NCBI GenBank assembly: GCA_947260005.1
Contig: CAMYOL010000058.1
Coordinates: forward strand, 107,040 to 171,039
Length of the DNA stretch: 64,000 nucleotides
Reading direction: 5' to 3'
Source of the DNA: an uncultured Ectothiorhodospiraceae bacterium
Lineage (GTDB): Bacteria > Pseudomonadota > Gammaproteobacteria > UBA6429 > Thiohalophilaceae
Shown: positions 26,046 to 34,408 of the stretch, one piece after another
Position numbering within the stretch: position 1 is the stretch's first letter
Layout: each line of letters starts with the position of its first letter
Notes under the pieces: model-generated
Told to the model about the DNA's origin: nothing
The model's input: the letters and a program-made list of their open reading frames with translations, nothing else
The model's database searches: none
Translations under genes and position numbers: made by a program

Positions 26046-27917
26046 TTACTTTTTAATTCCAGAATTGATAAGCTTGTTAAGTTCTTCAACGGTAAAACTA
26101 TCAACTTTACCCTGATCCAGGGCTGTCGAAACAAACTTTCTGAATAAGGTTTGCCACTCTGCTGCACCTAGCTCTTCACTGCGCTGTTTGATCACCTGGT
26201 TAAGGTTTCGAACCAATGTCTCGAGGGCATCCAGGTTTTGTAATGCATTTTTAACGTTACCAGAAGCATGTTGCAAGGCGGTAACGATGGAAGTTCGAAG
26301 AGTTTCACCGAAAGCAAGAAACTTATCCGGCGAGTCTGTAACCTTATAATCCTCATACGCTGCTGTCAGTATTCCCGATATGATCTTACTTCCCAATTCT
26401 TCTAAAGGATCATTATCATCTAATTTAAAGAGCCTGCCAGGATTGCGTGATGCCTCATAAACCGCTACGGCAACAATATCCGGCCAGTCTTTCGCCGTCA
26501 GTAAAAGTTTTTTATCCTGTACCATCGCGGCAGCAACAGCGGCAACAATTTTTTCGACATCTTCCCGTACTTCATCGCTGGTTAACAATTGCGGTTGTTC
26601 TACTACCTGTTGCAACAGGCTGCGCATGGCTTCACGTAACATGTGAACTATTGGTGGAGTTAAAAACTCCTCTATCTCATTACCCGAACCAATCTTAATA
26701 CCCTCGACCAGTTGACTAAATAAACTCACGGCAAGGTGATCCAGGGGTTTATCCTGTGAAAATATCAATGCTTTATTATTACTGACTGTTTCAATTGATG
26801 AAATCAACAGGGTATGGCCAAGGGTTTTAAACTTTCCTTTCCATATCGGCTTGATCTTCAGCAATGCCTGGCTGCTGTTCACAATCAGATCACGTGCAAG
26901 TTTATCAGACTGGGATTGACCTTCAATAAACAGTTCCGGTCGCTGTGCTACCACATTAAGGGCTGCCGCATAAAGTTTTACTGCACCCTGCTCACCGAGC
27001 ATGGCATAAACCCCTTCTTCCGACGCCACAACATCCACTAAAAAAGATTTCGTGACCGCACCTACGGCTTCGTTCGGATCAAATTTATCACCGAGGAATG
27101 CCTGCTGGTGATCTGCCACTGTCTTGATCGCTGCCTGCATCATCGGATCAAGCAGTTGATCACGAGTTTCATGCCAATCAATCTTGGAGGAGCCTGAAGA
27201 TTTAAAACTATCAACCAGAGGCTGGGTGACGTTTAAAAATAATTGCTGAAAATGAATTTCATCGATATGAATATCCACTGTTTCACGTGCCGCATTCAAG
27301 CCAGCACGCATCGAAACCATTAGAACCTGATCTGTAAAATCGAGGTTTGCCCAATCTTCGGGCTCCAGTTTTTTATCCGTCGTGTAATCGGGAAGCAGAG
27401 TCGAGATATTACTGGCCAGGGCAGAAACAAAACGTTGGCTATTATTGCCCAGGCCAACCTTCTCGGGATAAGCAGAAACATAATTACTTACAATATCGAC
27501 CAGGGCCAGACCCACACGTACTAAAGGAGATAATGGGCCTTCCTTGTCTCCCCATTGCTTTAAGGCCGCATACTCATCAAATGCAAAACGGCCTTCAGAA
27601 GAAAACTTGATATCTTCCTCTGCCAGAAGTCTTTTTGCCTCGGCAAATATTTTTTCACGGGACTCTGCATCATCCTTCCAGATCTTATTGGTATGATCCC
27701 AATATTTTTCCAGTTTACCATCGGGAGATTTAACTAGCTGGCTTTCTGCCCCTGTGAACAGGCGCCTGACTTCACCTTGAAAACTTTTTACACCCCCCGG
27801 TGAATACGGGATAAGGATTTTTTGATCTCGCGCATTTTGTTCATATGCATCTAACGTTACTCGCCCAAATTTAATAACGGCGCCAAGTGCTGAGGGGATC
27901 AGTGAAGTTGGAATCAT
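26046..27917 (-). CDS. Large helical soluble protein of the envelope cluster
   Basis: 623 residues beginning MIPTSLIPSALGAVIKFGRV. No signal peptide or strong membrane segment after the weakly hydrophobic start. It is predicted almost all alpha-helical, with repeated blocks of the type ALxxxAxxPxLF (ALNVVAQRPELFIEG, VYEASRNPGRLFKLD), hinting at an internal repeat of roughly 100-150 residues. I do not recognise the family. It starts 2 bp after the stop of the large membrane protein, implying tight coupling and joint function. Confidence 0.65.
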   Translation of the reverse strand: MIPTSLIPSALGAVIKFGRVTLDAYEQNARDQKILIPYSPGGVKSFQGEVRRLFTGAESQLVKSPDGKLEKYWDHTNKIWKDDAESREKIFAEAKRLLAEEDIKFSSEGRFAFDEYAALKQWGDKEGPLSPLVRVGLALVDIVSNYVSAYPEKVGLGNNSQRFVSALASNISTLLPDYTTDKKLEPEDWANLDFTDQVLMVSMRAGLNAARETVDIHIDEIHFQQLFLNVTQPLVDSFKSSGSSKIDWHETRDQLLDPMMQAAIKTVADHQQAFLGDKFDPNEAVGAVTKSFLVDVVASEEGVYAMLGEQGAVKLYAAALNVVAQRPELFIEGQSQSDKLARDLIVNSSQALLKIKPIWKGKFKTLGHTLLISSIETVSNNKALIFSQDKPLDHLAVSLFSQLVEGIKIGSGNEIEEFLTPPIVHMLREAMRSLLQQVVEQPQLLTSDEVREDVEKIVAAVAAAMVQDKKLLLTAKDWPDIVAVAVYEASRNPGRLFKLDDNDPLEELGSKIISGILTAAYEDYKVTDSPDKFLAFGETLRTSIVTALQHASGNVKNALQNLDALETLVRNLNQVIKQRSEELGAAEWQTLFRKFVSTALDQGKVDSFTVEELNKLINSGIKK

Positions 27918-27919
27918 AA

Positions 27920-29683
27920 TTACCTCGCGGTCGATGGACCTTGATCAGGTTCCGGATTGAGCAAATCACGATAAGGCCCCGTCGCTACCCCTGAAATCTG
28001 CTGATCGCTTTCTGCATCTTTTAACACATTACGAACAAGATCCTTTCGTTTCTTAACATCGCCATTAATATCTTTCCCGCTTAATCGCTGCTCTTTATTT
28101 TGTTGGCCGTTGAACATAGCGCGCACTTCTGCGATACGCCGGGCTACATCAAACCAGAAAGGCGCCCCAAACCCGATCAGCACGCCTGTAAACAAGGTTG
28201 TAAATATCCAGACTATGGCGGGTATTACTGGTTGTTCTAGATCCTGGCCGGGAAGACAACGGTTTTTTACACTTGTTCTACCTGTCGCTGTATCGGGTTT
28301 TGTTTCTGCTTTTGCCTTATTATTTTTATTTGCAACTGTACCTGTTTCGGCCTGCGTCCCGCTAGCATCCCTGGCTTTGCTATCAGACTTTGATTTTTCT
28401 GCCTTGGTTTGATCGGCATCCAGGAATAAACAATGTGGAAAATAATTCAGACCAATGGGCACACCCAGTGCGGATAAGTTACGCAACTGCGCACCAGCCT
28501 CATTCATCGCTTGTTGTGCCTTTCCGGCCTGACTTTCTTTAAAAGCCTTATTAATCAGTTTTTCAAGATCTTTCTGCGCTTTTAGTAACTTTTCTTTAGT
28601 TTTCTCAAGCTTATCGCCAGTTTGTTTTATTTTGTCCTTGTTTAAATCAGAGATATCTTTACTCAGAGCCGCTATTTGATCGTCGTACTTCTTGCCGTCC
28701 TCTGTACCCGTCTCTTTAAGTGCATCATCAAGTCTTTCCTGTGCCTCCCTGGCATTTTTCTCAAATTGCTCAAATTGGCCAATCACTCTGGATGATAAAT
28801 TCTGATCCTTCAGATAGCTTTCGTAAATTCGGGCAGCATCAATATTAACCACAAATGCAAGAATAATACCGATGAAAATAGACCACATCATTGAGTTGCG
28901 CTTGAAATCCGCGGCCACTGAAGAAGAAAATTCCTCATACTTTCGTGCAATTTTATTAAGCTGCGCCTCGACAAGCTCACGATTTTCCTGAATAGTTTCC
29001 TTAACCTCATCAAGCTCAGCAAAACGTCTTAATACATGTTCGGCTGTCACATCATCGAACATCCCTCGCCCAGCATGCCGACGCCCTAATGAATCTACTG
29101 CGGCTAACCAGCTATCATCTTGCTGTCCAGCAGGCACTTTCTTATTGCCAAATAAAAGTTGATATAAAACCTTGAGTGGCAAAAACAAATATTTGAAAAA
29201 TATAAGAACATACTTTTTTAATTTTTGGTAAATGAGGCGTAACGACTGGATGATTTTATTCGGCTGACTGGTTTTTCCCGTAGGCTTACCTGCGGGCTCC
29301 TGCCCCTTTGAATCCCCCTTAGTTGGTTCCTGTTCTTTTGGTATTTTTAACTGACCAAAAGATAAGGTTAAAAAACTGCCCCGTAGCCAGGGAAACAATC
29401 CACTTAGACCATTTTTTGAACTAGTTAACTCTTTGCCTTTTAATAACTGTTGCTGCGCTGGTCGTGTCGAGTTATTCAGTACACCAGAGACAAAATCCCA
29501 ATAAGACTTACCCTTAAGAACTTTGTCACCGGCAAGATCGAAACTGAGTTTCTTCATGGTCAGGATCAGGTTCCATTTACGCACGCGAAACACACGATGA
29601 ACAGCTTCGAGAATGATCGTAACGATAGTCGATAAGGCCGCCAAGGTTAAGGCGAAGGCCAGGCTTGCATCCAACATTTCCAT
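27920..29683 (-). CDS. Large membrane protein with central coiled coil
   Basis: 587 residues from ATG 29683 (AGGAG 8 nt upstream; a GTG lies at 29692). Hydrophobic segments lie at about residues 5-30 (LAFALTLAALSTIVTIILEA), 160-180, 265-285 (MWSIFIGIILAFVV) and 475-500 (VIPAIVWIFTTLFTGVLIGF). Between the third and fourth is an Asp/Glu/Lys-rich coiled coil of about 90 residues (residues about 300-390), which should lie on one side of the membrane. A Lys/Gly-rich disordered segment (about 115-145) and a Pro-rich tail also occur. No family recognised. It may form the membrane platform of the cluster. Confidence 0.65.
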   Translation of the reverse strand: MEMLDASLAFALTLAALSTIVTIILEAVHRVFRVRKWNLILTMKKLSFDLAGDKVLKGKSYWDFVSGVLNNSTRPAQQQLLKGKELTSSKNGLSGLFPWLRGSFLTLSFGQLKIPKEQEPTKGDSKGQEPAGKPTGKTSQPNKIIQSLRLIYQKLKKYVLIFFKYLFLPLKVLYQLLFGNKKVPAGQQDDSWLAAVDSLGRRHAGRGMFDDVTAEHVLRRFAELDEVKETIQENRELVEAQLNKIARKYEEFSSSVAADFKRNSMMWSIFIGIILAFVVNIDAARIYESYLKDQNLSSRVIGQFEQFEKNAREAQERLDDALKETGTEDGKKYDDQIAALSKDISDLNKDKIKQTGDKLEKTKEKLLKAQKDLEKLINKAFKESQAGKAQQAMNEAGAQLRNLSALGVPIGLNYFPHCLFLDADQTKAEKSKSDSKARDASGTQAETGTVANKNNKAKAETKPDTATGRTSVKNRCLPGQDLEQPVIPAIVWIFTTLFTGVLIGFGAPFWFDVARRIAEVRAMFNGQQNKEQRLSGKDINGDVKKRKDLVRNVLKDAESDQQISGVATGPYRDLLNPEPDQGPSTAR

Positions 29684-29822
29684 TGCTTGCACTCCTGTTT
29701 TATTTTTCAGTATTTAGAATCAGTATAGACTCTATGCTCTGTTAATTTCCAGTACTTTCCATTACCAGGATTTTGGGGGACTCCACATATCGGTCAAACT
29801 CAAAACAAGCAAAACGGCCATT

Positions 29823-30671
29823 CTATTTTTTAGGCGTGGCTACATTATTTGAGTTTAATTGCTTTACTCGTTCCCTTATTATTTTCAGCCCTGGCCCGAA
29901 CAAATCAGTTCGCCTGCGATCAGGTGCGATATCCTGCTTGGTGATGATTTTCTGGCTATCCAGCTTATAGCGTCGTGTAATATCGGCTAATAGCCTTGCC
30001 AGGGCATCGAGTTGTTCCTGAGGATAATCCGGCCCAATGGCTGGATGATCTTTGGGCAAGTTCATCCAGTTTTTACCATTCGGTGTCGCTATATGTGCCA
30101 GCCCGATTCCAATAGTTATTGGGTTCAGGTTTTTCTTACCTTCCCATTCACTGCGCCCGGCATGCCAGGCAATATTTTCCTCTGCAACGGTCTTTTCGAT
30201 ACGTCCATCCACACCAATTAAGTAGTGATAAGAAGCCGATGCATTCGATTTTGACATAAACCTTTTCGTGCTTTTAAGGCTAGGCGCTTCGGTATCCGTT
30301 ACAACAATATATTCAATTTTTCGTGGTTCAGACGGGACAGTAAAGTTTCGTGCCCTGGTTAAACTGTCATCTATCTGAGAGGGAAAAGACTCGGATTTTA
30401 ATTCTTCCTGCACTTTGTCATCCAGTGGGACTTCTGAATATTTTTTTATATTCTTAATCGCCCACTCGCGCAAATTCTTCGTCTCTTGTGCTGGCGGTTC
30501 AGACAAGATATTCACGGCCAGCTCAACATACTTAACCGATAACTCCTGTTGCTTGATTGTATTATCAATCATGAGCCCAACAGCAAAAATCACCAAAGGG
30601 ATGAAAACACTGGCAAAGGCAGAAATGATCAATTTCCATTTATCGACAGAGAAAGTTTGCTTATTGTTCAT
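29823..30671 (-). CDS. Membrane-anchored amidase_2/PGRP-fold protein lacking zinc ligands
   Basis: 282 residues. One N-terminal helix (about 12-32) anchors it. From about residue 115 it has an N-acetylmuramoyl-L-alanine amidase type 2 fold: IEYIVVTDTEAPSLKST, SASYHYLIGVDGRIEKTVAE, ENIAWHAGRSEWEGKKNLNP, and QDIAPDRRRTDLFGPG. In active members the first motif has a zinc His (VIHxT) and the last has HxDIAP. Here those His are Thr and Gln, leaving only the WHAG His and the last Asp. It is therefore predicted to bind but not cut peptidoglycan. It is the first gene of the 30.7-24.9 kb minus-strand run. Confidence 0.75.
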   Translation of the reverse strand: MNNKQTFSVDKWKLIISAFASVFIPLVIFAVGLMIDNTIKQQELSVKYVELAVNILSEPPAQETKNLREWAIKNIKKYSEVPLDDKVQEELKSESFPSQIDDSLTRARNFTVPSEPRKIEYIVVTDTEAPSLKSTKRFMSKSNASASYHYLIGVDGRIEKTVAEENIAWHAGRSEWEGKKNLNPITIGIGLAHIATPNGKNWMNLPKDHPAIGPDYPQEQLDALARLLADITRRYKLDSQKIITKQDIAPDRRRTDLFGPGLKIIRERVKQLNSNNVATPKK

Positions 30672-31308
30672 ATCCCTGCTCCATGAGCGCTGATAAATCT
30701 ATCAAAATCGTTCAGATGAAATGTGTATGTCCATTCAAATAAATATACTCCGAATACTGGTTATTGCAATGCGAAAGGAGATGACCACAGCCTCTTCTTC
30801 TGTTTTGATAAAATCAATTTATCAGTCAGCAATATATAACCCATAGCGCTTATGCCAATCCTCAATACTCTCATTTGCCGACTTCGGGGTCCGACTTCGG
30901 GGTCAGGTCTTGTAATAGACTTCGGGGTCTGGTCTTGTAATGCAACTTTCTAAAAAGCATATGTACTAATGCAAGACTTGACACCATTGTCTTGCAGTAT
31001 TCTCCTCTTTGCGACTTCGGGGTCAGGTCTTGTAATGTAGACTTCGGGGTCTGGTCTTGTAATGCAACTTTCTAAAAAGCATATGTACTAATGCAAGACT
31101 TGACACCATTGTCTTGCAGTATTCTCCTCTTGATATTATTGGCCTAACGAGGATGTAGAATAACTGGAAATTTCATTTTCCTGTACTCATAACTCATTGT
31201 TTATGATCAAATTTATTTGCTTGCAATTTACGATATTGGGGTTTTTCTACAGCCTCAGCGCCAGCAGTGAGGGGATTGCCATTGTTAGGCATACTGTTAC
31301 AGATGCAC
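30672..31308. other. Repeat-bearing gap between two parts of the envelope cluster
   Basis: No gene seen. It holds a 120-bp tandem duplication of the hairpin-forming GGGGTCAGGTCTTG repeat (30893-31133, listed separately). The remainder (31134-31308) is featureless apart from AT-rich stretches. Confidence 0.5.
30893..31133. repeat. Tandem 120-bp duplication of the GGGGTCAGGTCTTG repeat element
   Basis: Two nearly identical units, 30893-31012 and 31013-31133, differ by a 1-bp insertion and a few bases. Each contains GACTTCGGGGTCAGGTCTTG, a second partial copy (GGGGTCTGGTCTTGTAATGC), AAAAAGCATATGT and the complementary end ATGCAAGACTTGACACCATT. GTCTTG...TGCAAGAC can form a long hairpin. This is the largest of the copies in the window. 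Confidence 0.85.
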
Positions 31309-31629
31309 TTAAATCGCGGCATTTATCGCATCTTTAAGTACAGTAATAGCCGCATTGGCCGCATTTTGTGCCATTACTTTAGCTTTCACCTTGCACACTA
31401 AAAGAGCTGCTTCCAATGCTACTTTCTCATCCTCTAACTGAGATTTCATTTCTTCGTCATTAATATCTTCGTCTAGCCTCGCTTTAGCTATATCAGAAAG
31501 AGCCTCCTTTTCCTCCTTCATAGCTTTTTCAACGCAATCTTTAACTCCCTCCCATTCTCCTGATATAACCCCGGAGATCGCGTTAATCATATCTTTACTA
31601 GTTGCATCTATATCGAATGACATACTCAT
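31309..31629 (-). CDS. Small helical protein
   Basis: 106 residues, nearly all helix and rich in Ala/Glu/Lys (KEEKEALSDIAKARLDEDIN; VMAQNAANAAITVLKDAIN). No signal peptide. TAGGAG sits before the ATGs at 31629 and 31623. It follows the lipoprotein gene by 15 bp on the same strand. Unknown family; possibly a coiled-coil partner within the envelope cluster. Confidence 0.6.
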   Translation of the reverse strand: MSMSFDIDATSKDMINAISGVISGEWEGVKDCVEKAMKEEKEALSDIAKARLDEDINDEEMKSQLEDEKVALEAALLVCKVKAKVMAQNAANAAITVLKDAINAAI

Positions 31630-31644
31630 AGTCTCCTATAGTGG

Positions 31645-32136
31645 TTATTTTTTGTCTTCCTTACTATCTTTGTCGCTGTCTTTATCATCGGGATCTAAAT
31701 TCTTTGCTGCTTCAGCACTAGCAGCAGAGACAAAGAGACGGACAAACCTTTTTCTATCAAGTTTAGCAACCCCTGATTTATATCCATCGTTCTTCTCATG
31801 ATTTTCCTTATACTTTAACCATAGCTTTAGAATCGACTCTGAAATCTTCGTCGACTCTTCATTCAAAGGTCTAGACTTATTCCGTGTGTAAAGAGATCTC
31901 AACTCAGTCTCCAGTTCTACATATTTTCCAGAGTACTTTTGATAGGCCCGTTTTGCTTCATCTTTTTCTAAAAGATCACCATAAAACTTATCAACCTCTT
32001 TACCTACACGAAGAATTTCTTCATACGTCGCTGCATCGTAATCTGACACAAACTTAACGGCACATCCATTAAGTGCCAATACAGACACAACAGTAAGTAG
32101 AACAGACCACAACCTTGTACTTCTTCTAATATACAT
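31645..32136 (-). CDS. Putative lipoprotein with charged helical mature part
   Basis: 163 residues. The signal ends in VLALNGCA (Cys at about residue 25). The mature chain is helical and highly charged (YDAATYEEILRVGKEVDKFY) and ends in an Asp/Lys-only tail (DPDDKDSDKDSKEDKK). AAGGAGC lies just upstream of the ATG. It is the first gene of the minus-strand run that includes the 106-residue helical protein and, beyond the repeats, the amidase-fold gene. Confidence 0.65.
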   Translation of the reverse strand: MYIRRSTRLWSVLLTVVSVLALNGCAVKFVSDYDAATYEEILRVGKEVDKFYGDLLEKDEAKRAYQKYSGKYVELETELRSLYTRNKSRPLNEESTKISESILKLWLKYKENHEKNDGYKSGVAKLDRKRFVRLFVSAASAEAAKNLDPDDKDSDKDSKEDKK

Positions 32137-32656
32137 AACCGCTCCTTGCTGATTGTTAAAAGAACTCTTTAAATGCCCAACTCTATATTGGTTAATAAAG
32201 TAATAAAGGGGTCGGTGTGATTTTTAAGTATCCAATTTGGCCAACTATTCAAGATAAAATCACTTCGCTCTTTTATTGTTAAGCTTCTTGGTAGTGTTGC
32301 TTTTGTTTTTCATTTTGACTTAATGGAGCAAAAGTCTAAATCTTTGATATGTCGCCGAGCGGCAATATATCAATCCAGCTTTAGCTGGTAATCAACTAAT
32401 TTTTTATCTACAACTATTTATGCATGCCATCTTGTCAACTATTTAATACAATCATAGTATAGCAAATCGATGTATTTAAAATATAACGTTATAACCATTT
32501 TTAAGCTGAGTAAGTAAAAAGTAAGTCCCGTTTTACTTATCCGGTTTGCGAGATGTGGCAAACTAATGCCATATGACAACTTTGAGTTTTTGTTTTCCAA
32601 TCTGAGTTAGAGAATATAAATGTCAGCTTAGGGTCATTACTACCCGAGTTATCCTC

Positions 32657-32759
32657 TAAAAACAAACGCCCAATGTCTCCATCAGGCGTTTTAGTTTTAT
32701 TTATGGCTTTGTAGTTCTATTTACATGGATTCCCGCCTTCGCGGGAATCACGACTATCT
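32657..32759. repeat. 103-bp direct repeat, left copy
   Basis: It starts TAAAAACAAACGCCCAATG, includes a GC hairpin (AAACGCCC ... AGGCGTTT), and ends with the palindrome TTCCCGCCTTCGCGGGAA. It matches 37478-37580 in the same orientation with 5 differences over 103 bp by eye. The two copies are 4.8 kb apart. Confidence 0.9.
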
Positions 32760-32840
32760 GTGGGGTGCACCATAAGCTGCAAATATCGACATAATACAAT
32801 CAACACCTTACTTAATCCTGGCCACCATAATTTGCATCTT

Positions 32841-32908
32841 TAGGGTCAGGTCTTGTAATGCAACTTTCTAAAAAGCATATGTGTTAATGCAAGACTTGAC
32901 ACCATTGT
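32841..32908. repeat. GGGGTCAGGTCTTG family repeat, single copy
   Basis: From TAGGGTCAGGTCTTGTAATG to GCAAGACTTGACACCATTG with AAAAAGCATATGTG in the middle. The complementary GTCTTG / CAAGAC ends make it a hairpin-forming element of about 70 bp. Confidence 0.85.
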
Positions 32909-32940
32909 CACCCAAAAGCCTGAGTAAGTTTGGAATAAAA

Positions 32941-32970
32941 AAAACGGGATAGATTAGGCTATCCCGTTTT
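32941..32970 (-). terminator. Rho-independent terminator of the 33-kb lipoprotein gene
   Basis: AAAACGGGATAG (32941-32952) pairs perfectly with CTATCCCGTTTT (32959-32970) around ATTAGG. On the minus strand a T run follows. It lies 23 bp after the stop codon of the lipoprotein gene. Confidence 0.85.
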
Positions 32971-32992
32971 TATTCCACTATCATAAATAATT

Positions 32993-33988
32993 CTAGGTAG
33001 GTACTCTTGTTGCGCTAATGCTATTTGTCACTGTACAAGTGATATTACCGTCAGAATCTGTCCAAGTATTGGTCCCGTTTGCAATCGTGCCATTACCAGT
33101 TATGGTTACGGTACCGGATTCAGAATAGGAACCATCGGTAACAGCCCAGGTAACAATATTATCGACAACCGTTCCATCCGAAACAATACCATCTCCTGTG
33201 ATAGTAATATTAATCCCATCCTGGGTGACACTTACGGTCCCTGTATCAACATCACCCACATCAATTATGCCAGGGCATGTTGTTGATGTAACGGTGTCAG
33301 TGTAGTCCCATAAACCACTGAAGTCCGTGGTTATACTGCCGCTCACGGCTTGATCAAAACTCTCACCTGCTGCTGCATCAATTGCAGCCAATGCATTCGC
33401 GATTGTCATCATTGCCAAATCTAGATTTAAGGCATCAACCAATGCCGCTAAATCACTAATCTCTTGCGCCGTAAAATGCGAGAGCTCTGCACCAGATATA
33501 CTAGCGATCGTACTAATGACACTGCCTACAACCAATTCAGATGTCGGATCAATCGTAACGGTATCAGCCGTAACAAATGCGCGAATCTCCGCAGCCGTCC
33601 CTGTTGTACTACCAACGCGTATGACGAGATTGGTGCCCAGGCTACGTGTTGTCTCAAGTGTGAAACTGCCATCTGCCGCTGTAGTGGTCGAATCAATGAC
33701 CGCACCAACCTGATTTCCATCGGCATCAATCTCAATGAGCTCAACCGTTGCGCCGCCTACTGGTGCCAAGCCTTGGATCAAAGCTTCAGCAGAAGGGATA
33801 AACCAATCCATTGCTTTTGCGTACATTGACTTGTTTTGATACATAGCGATATCGCCAGATGGCGCATTGACTGTACCAGTGACTTCGGTAGGTGTCGCTG
33901 GTGCAGTATCACCCCCACCGCAAGCCGTCAACACTAATAACACTGCTAACAGTAAAAATTTACATTCCCTCAATCTAATAATTAACAT
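32993..33988 (-). CDS. Lipoprotein with carboxypeptidase-regulatory-like segment
   Basis: 331 residues. The signal ends in LLVLTACGGG (Cys at about residue 23). A first beta domain includes GLAPVGGATVELIEIDADGN and STTTAADGSFTLETT, the pattern of transthyretin/CarboxypepD_reg-like surface domains. A helical middle (about 160-210) follows. The C-terminal part is a Thr/Asp/Gly-rich beta repeat (TGTVSVTQDGINITITGDG). Likely a surface or periplasmic lipoprotein of unknown binding function. GGGGAAAGG precedes the start, and a strong terminator follows. Confidence 0.75.
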   Translation of the reverse strand: MLIIRLRECKFLLLAVLLVLTACGGGDTAPATPTEVTGTVNAPSGDIAMYQNKSMYAKAMDWFIPSAEALIQGLAPVGGATVELIEIDADGNQVGAVIDSTTTAADGSFTLETTRSLGTNLVIRVGSTTGTAAEIRAFVTADTVTIDPTSELVVGSVISTIASISGAELSHFTAQEISDLAALVDALNLDLAMMTIANALAAIDAAAGESFDQAVSGSITTDFSGLWDYTDTVTSTTCPGIIDVGDVDTGTVSVTQDGINITITGDGIVSDGTVVDNIVTWAVTDGSYSESGTVTITGNGTIANGTNTWTDSDGNITCTVTNSISATRVPT

Positions 33989-34408
33989 TTTCCTTTCCCC
34001 TTTATTAATATTAAAATAAATATACTTGAGTAATACAATAATCTATTAGATAACTCGTTGTTTTCATATTGAATTCTATATTGTATGTCTCGGTAACTCG
34101 CTGCATATCATGACACGTAATTGTAGATTGGTCTATTCCAGGTGGCCTCAGATGTCTTCTTTGGGTCGCATAGACTTCAGGAGACTTCAGGGTCAGATCT
34201 TGTAATGACTTCGGGGTCAGGTCTTGTAATGCAACTTTCTAAAAAGCATATGTGACTTCGGGGTCAGGTCTTGTAATGCAACTTTCTAAAAAGCATATGT
34301 GTTAATGCAAGACTTGACACCATTGAGGCGGACACCATTGAGGCGGCATGGAAACAGCTTATCGCCGCACAAAAATATCGTGATGGGGTTTGATTTCGTG
34401 GCGATCCT
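33989..34408. other. Gap with compound repeat and a possible transposase scrap
   Basis: Apart from the repeats (listed separately), 34330-34393 on the plus strand encodes GAWKQLIAAQKYRDG-like residues (Glu-Ala-Ala-Trp-Lys-Gln-Leu-Ile-Ala-Ala-Gln-Lys-Tyr-Arg-Asp-Gly-Val-stop). This could be the tail of a lost transposase or integrase, but the fragment is too short to identify. Confidence 0.35.
34173..34342. repeat. Compound GGGGTCAGGTCTTG repeat with 47-bp tandem duplication
   Basis: After two degenerate starts, the segment GACTTCGGGGTCAGGTCTTG through GCATATGT occurs twice in tandem (34207-34253 and 34254-34300). One common right end follows (ATGCAAGACTTGACACCATT) and then a duplicated GACACCATTGAGGCG. 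It appears to have grown by internal slippage or nested insertion. Confidence 0.85.

Larger units (their letters stand above)
32137..32940. other. Gap with repeats upstream of the lipoprotein operon
   Basis: No supported gene. It contains one copy of the 103-bp direct repeat (32657-32759) and one GGGGTCAG-family repeat (32841-32908), both listed separately. 32137-32650 is AT-rich and shows no ORF with a ribosome-binding site. Confidence 0.45.
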
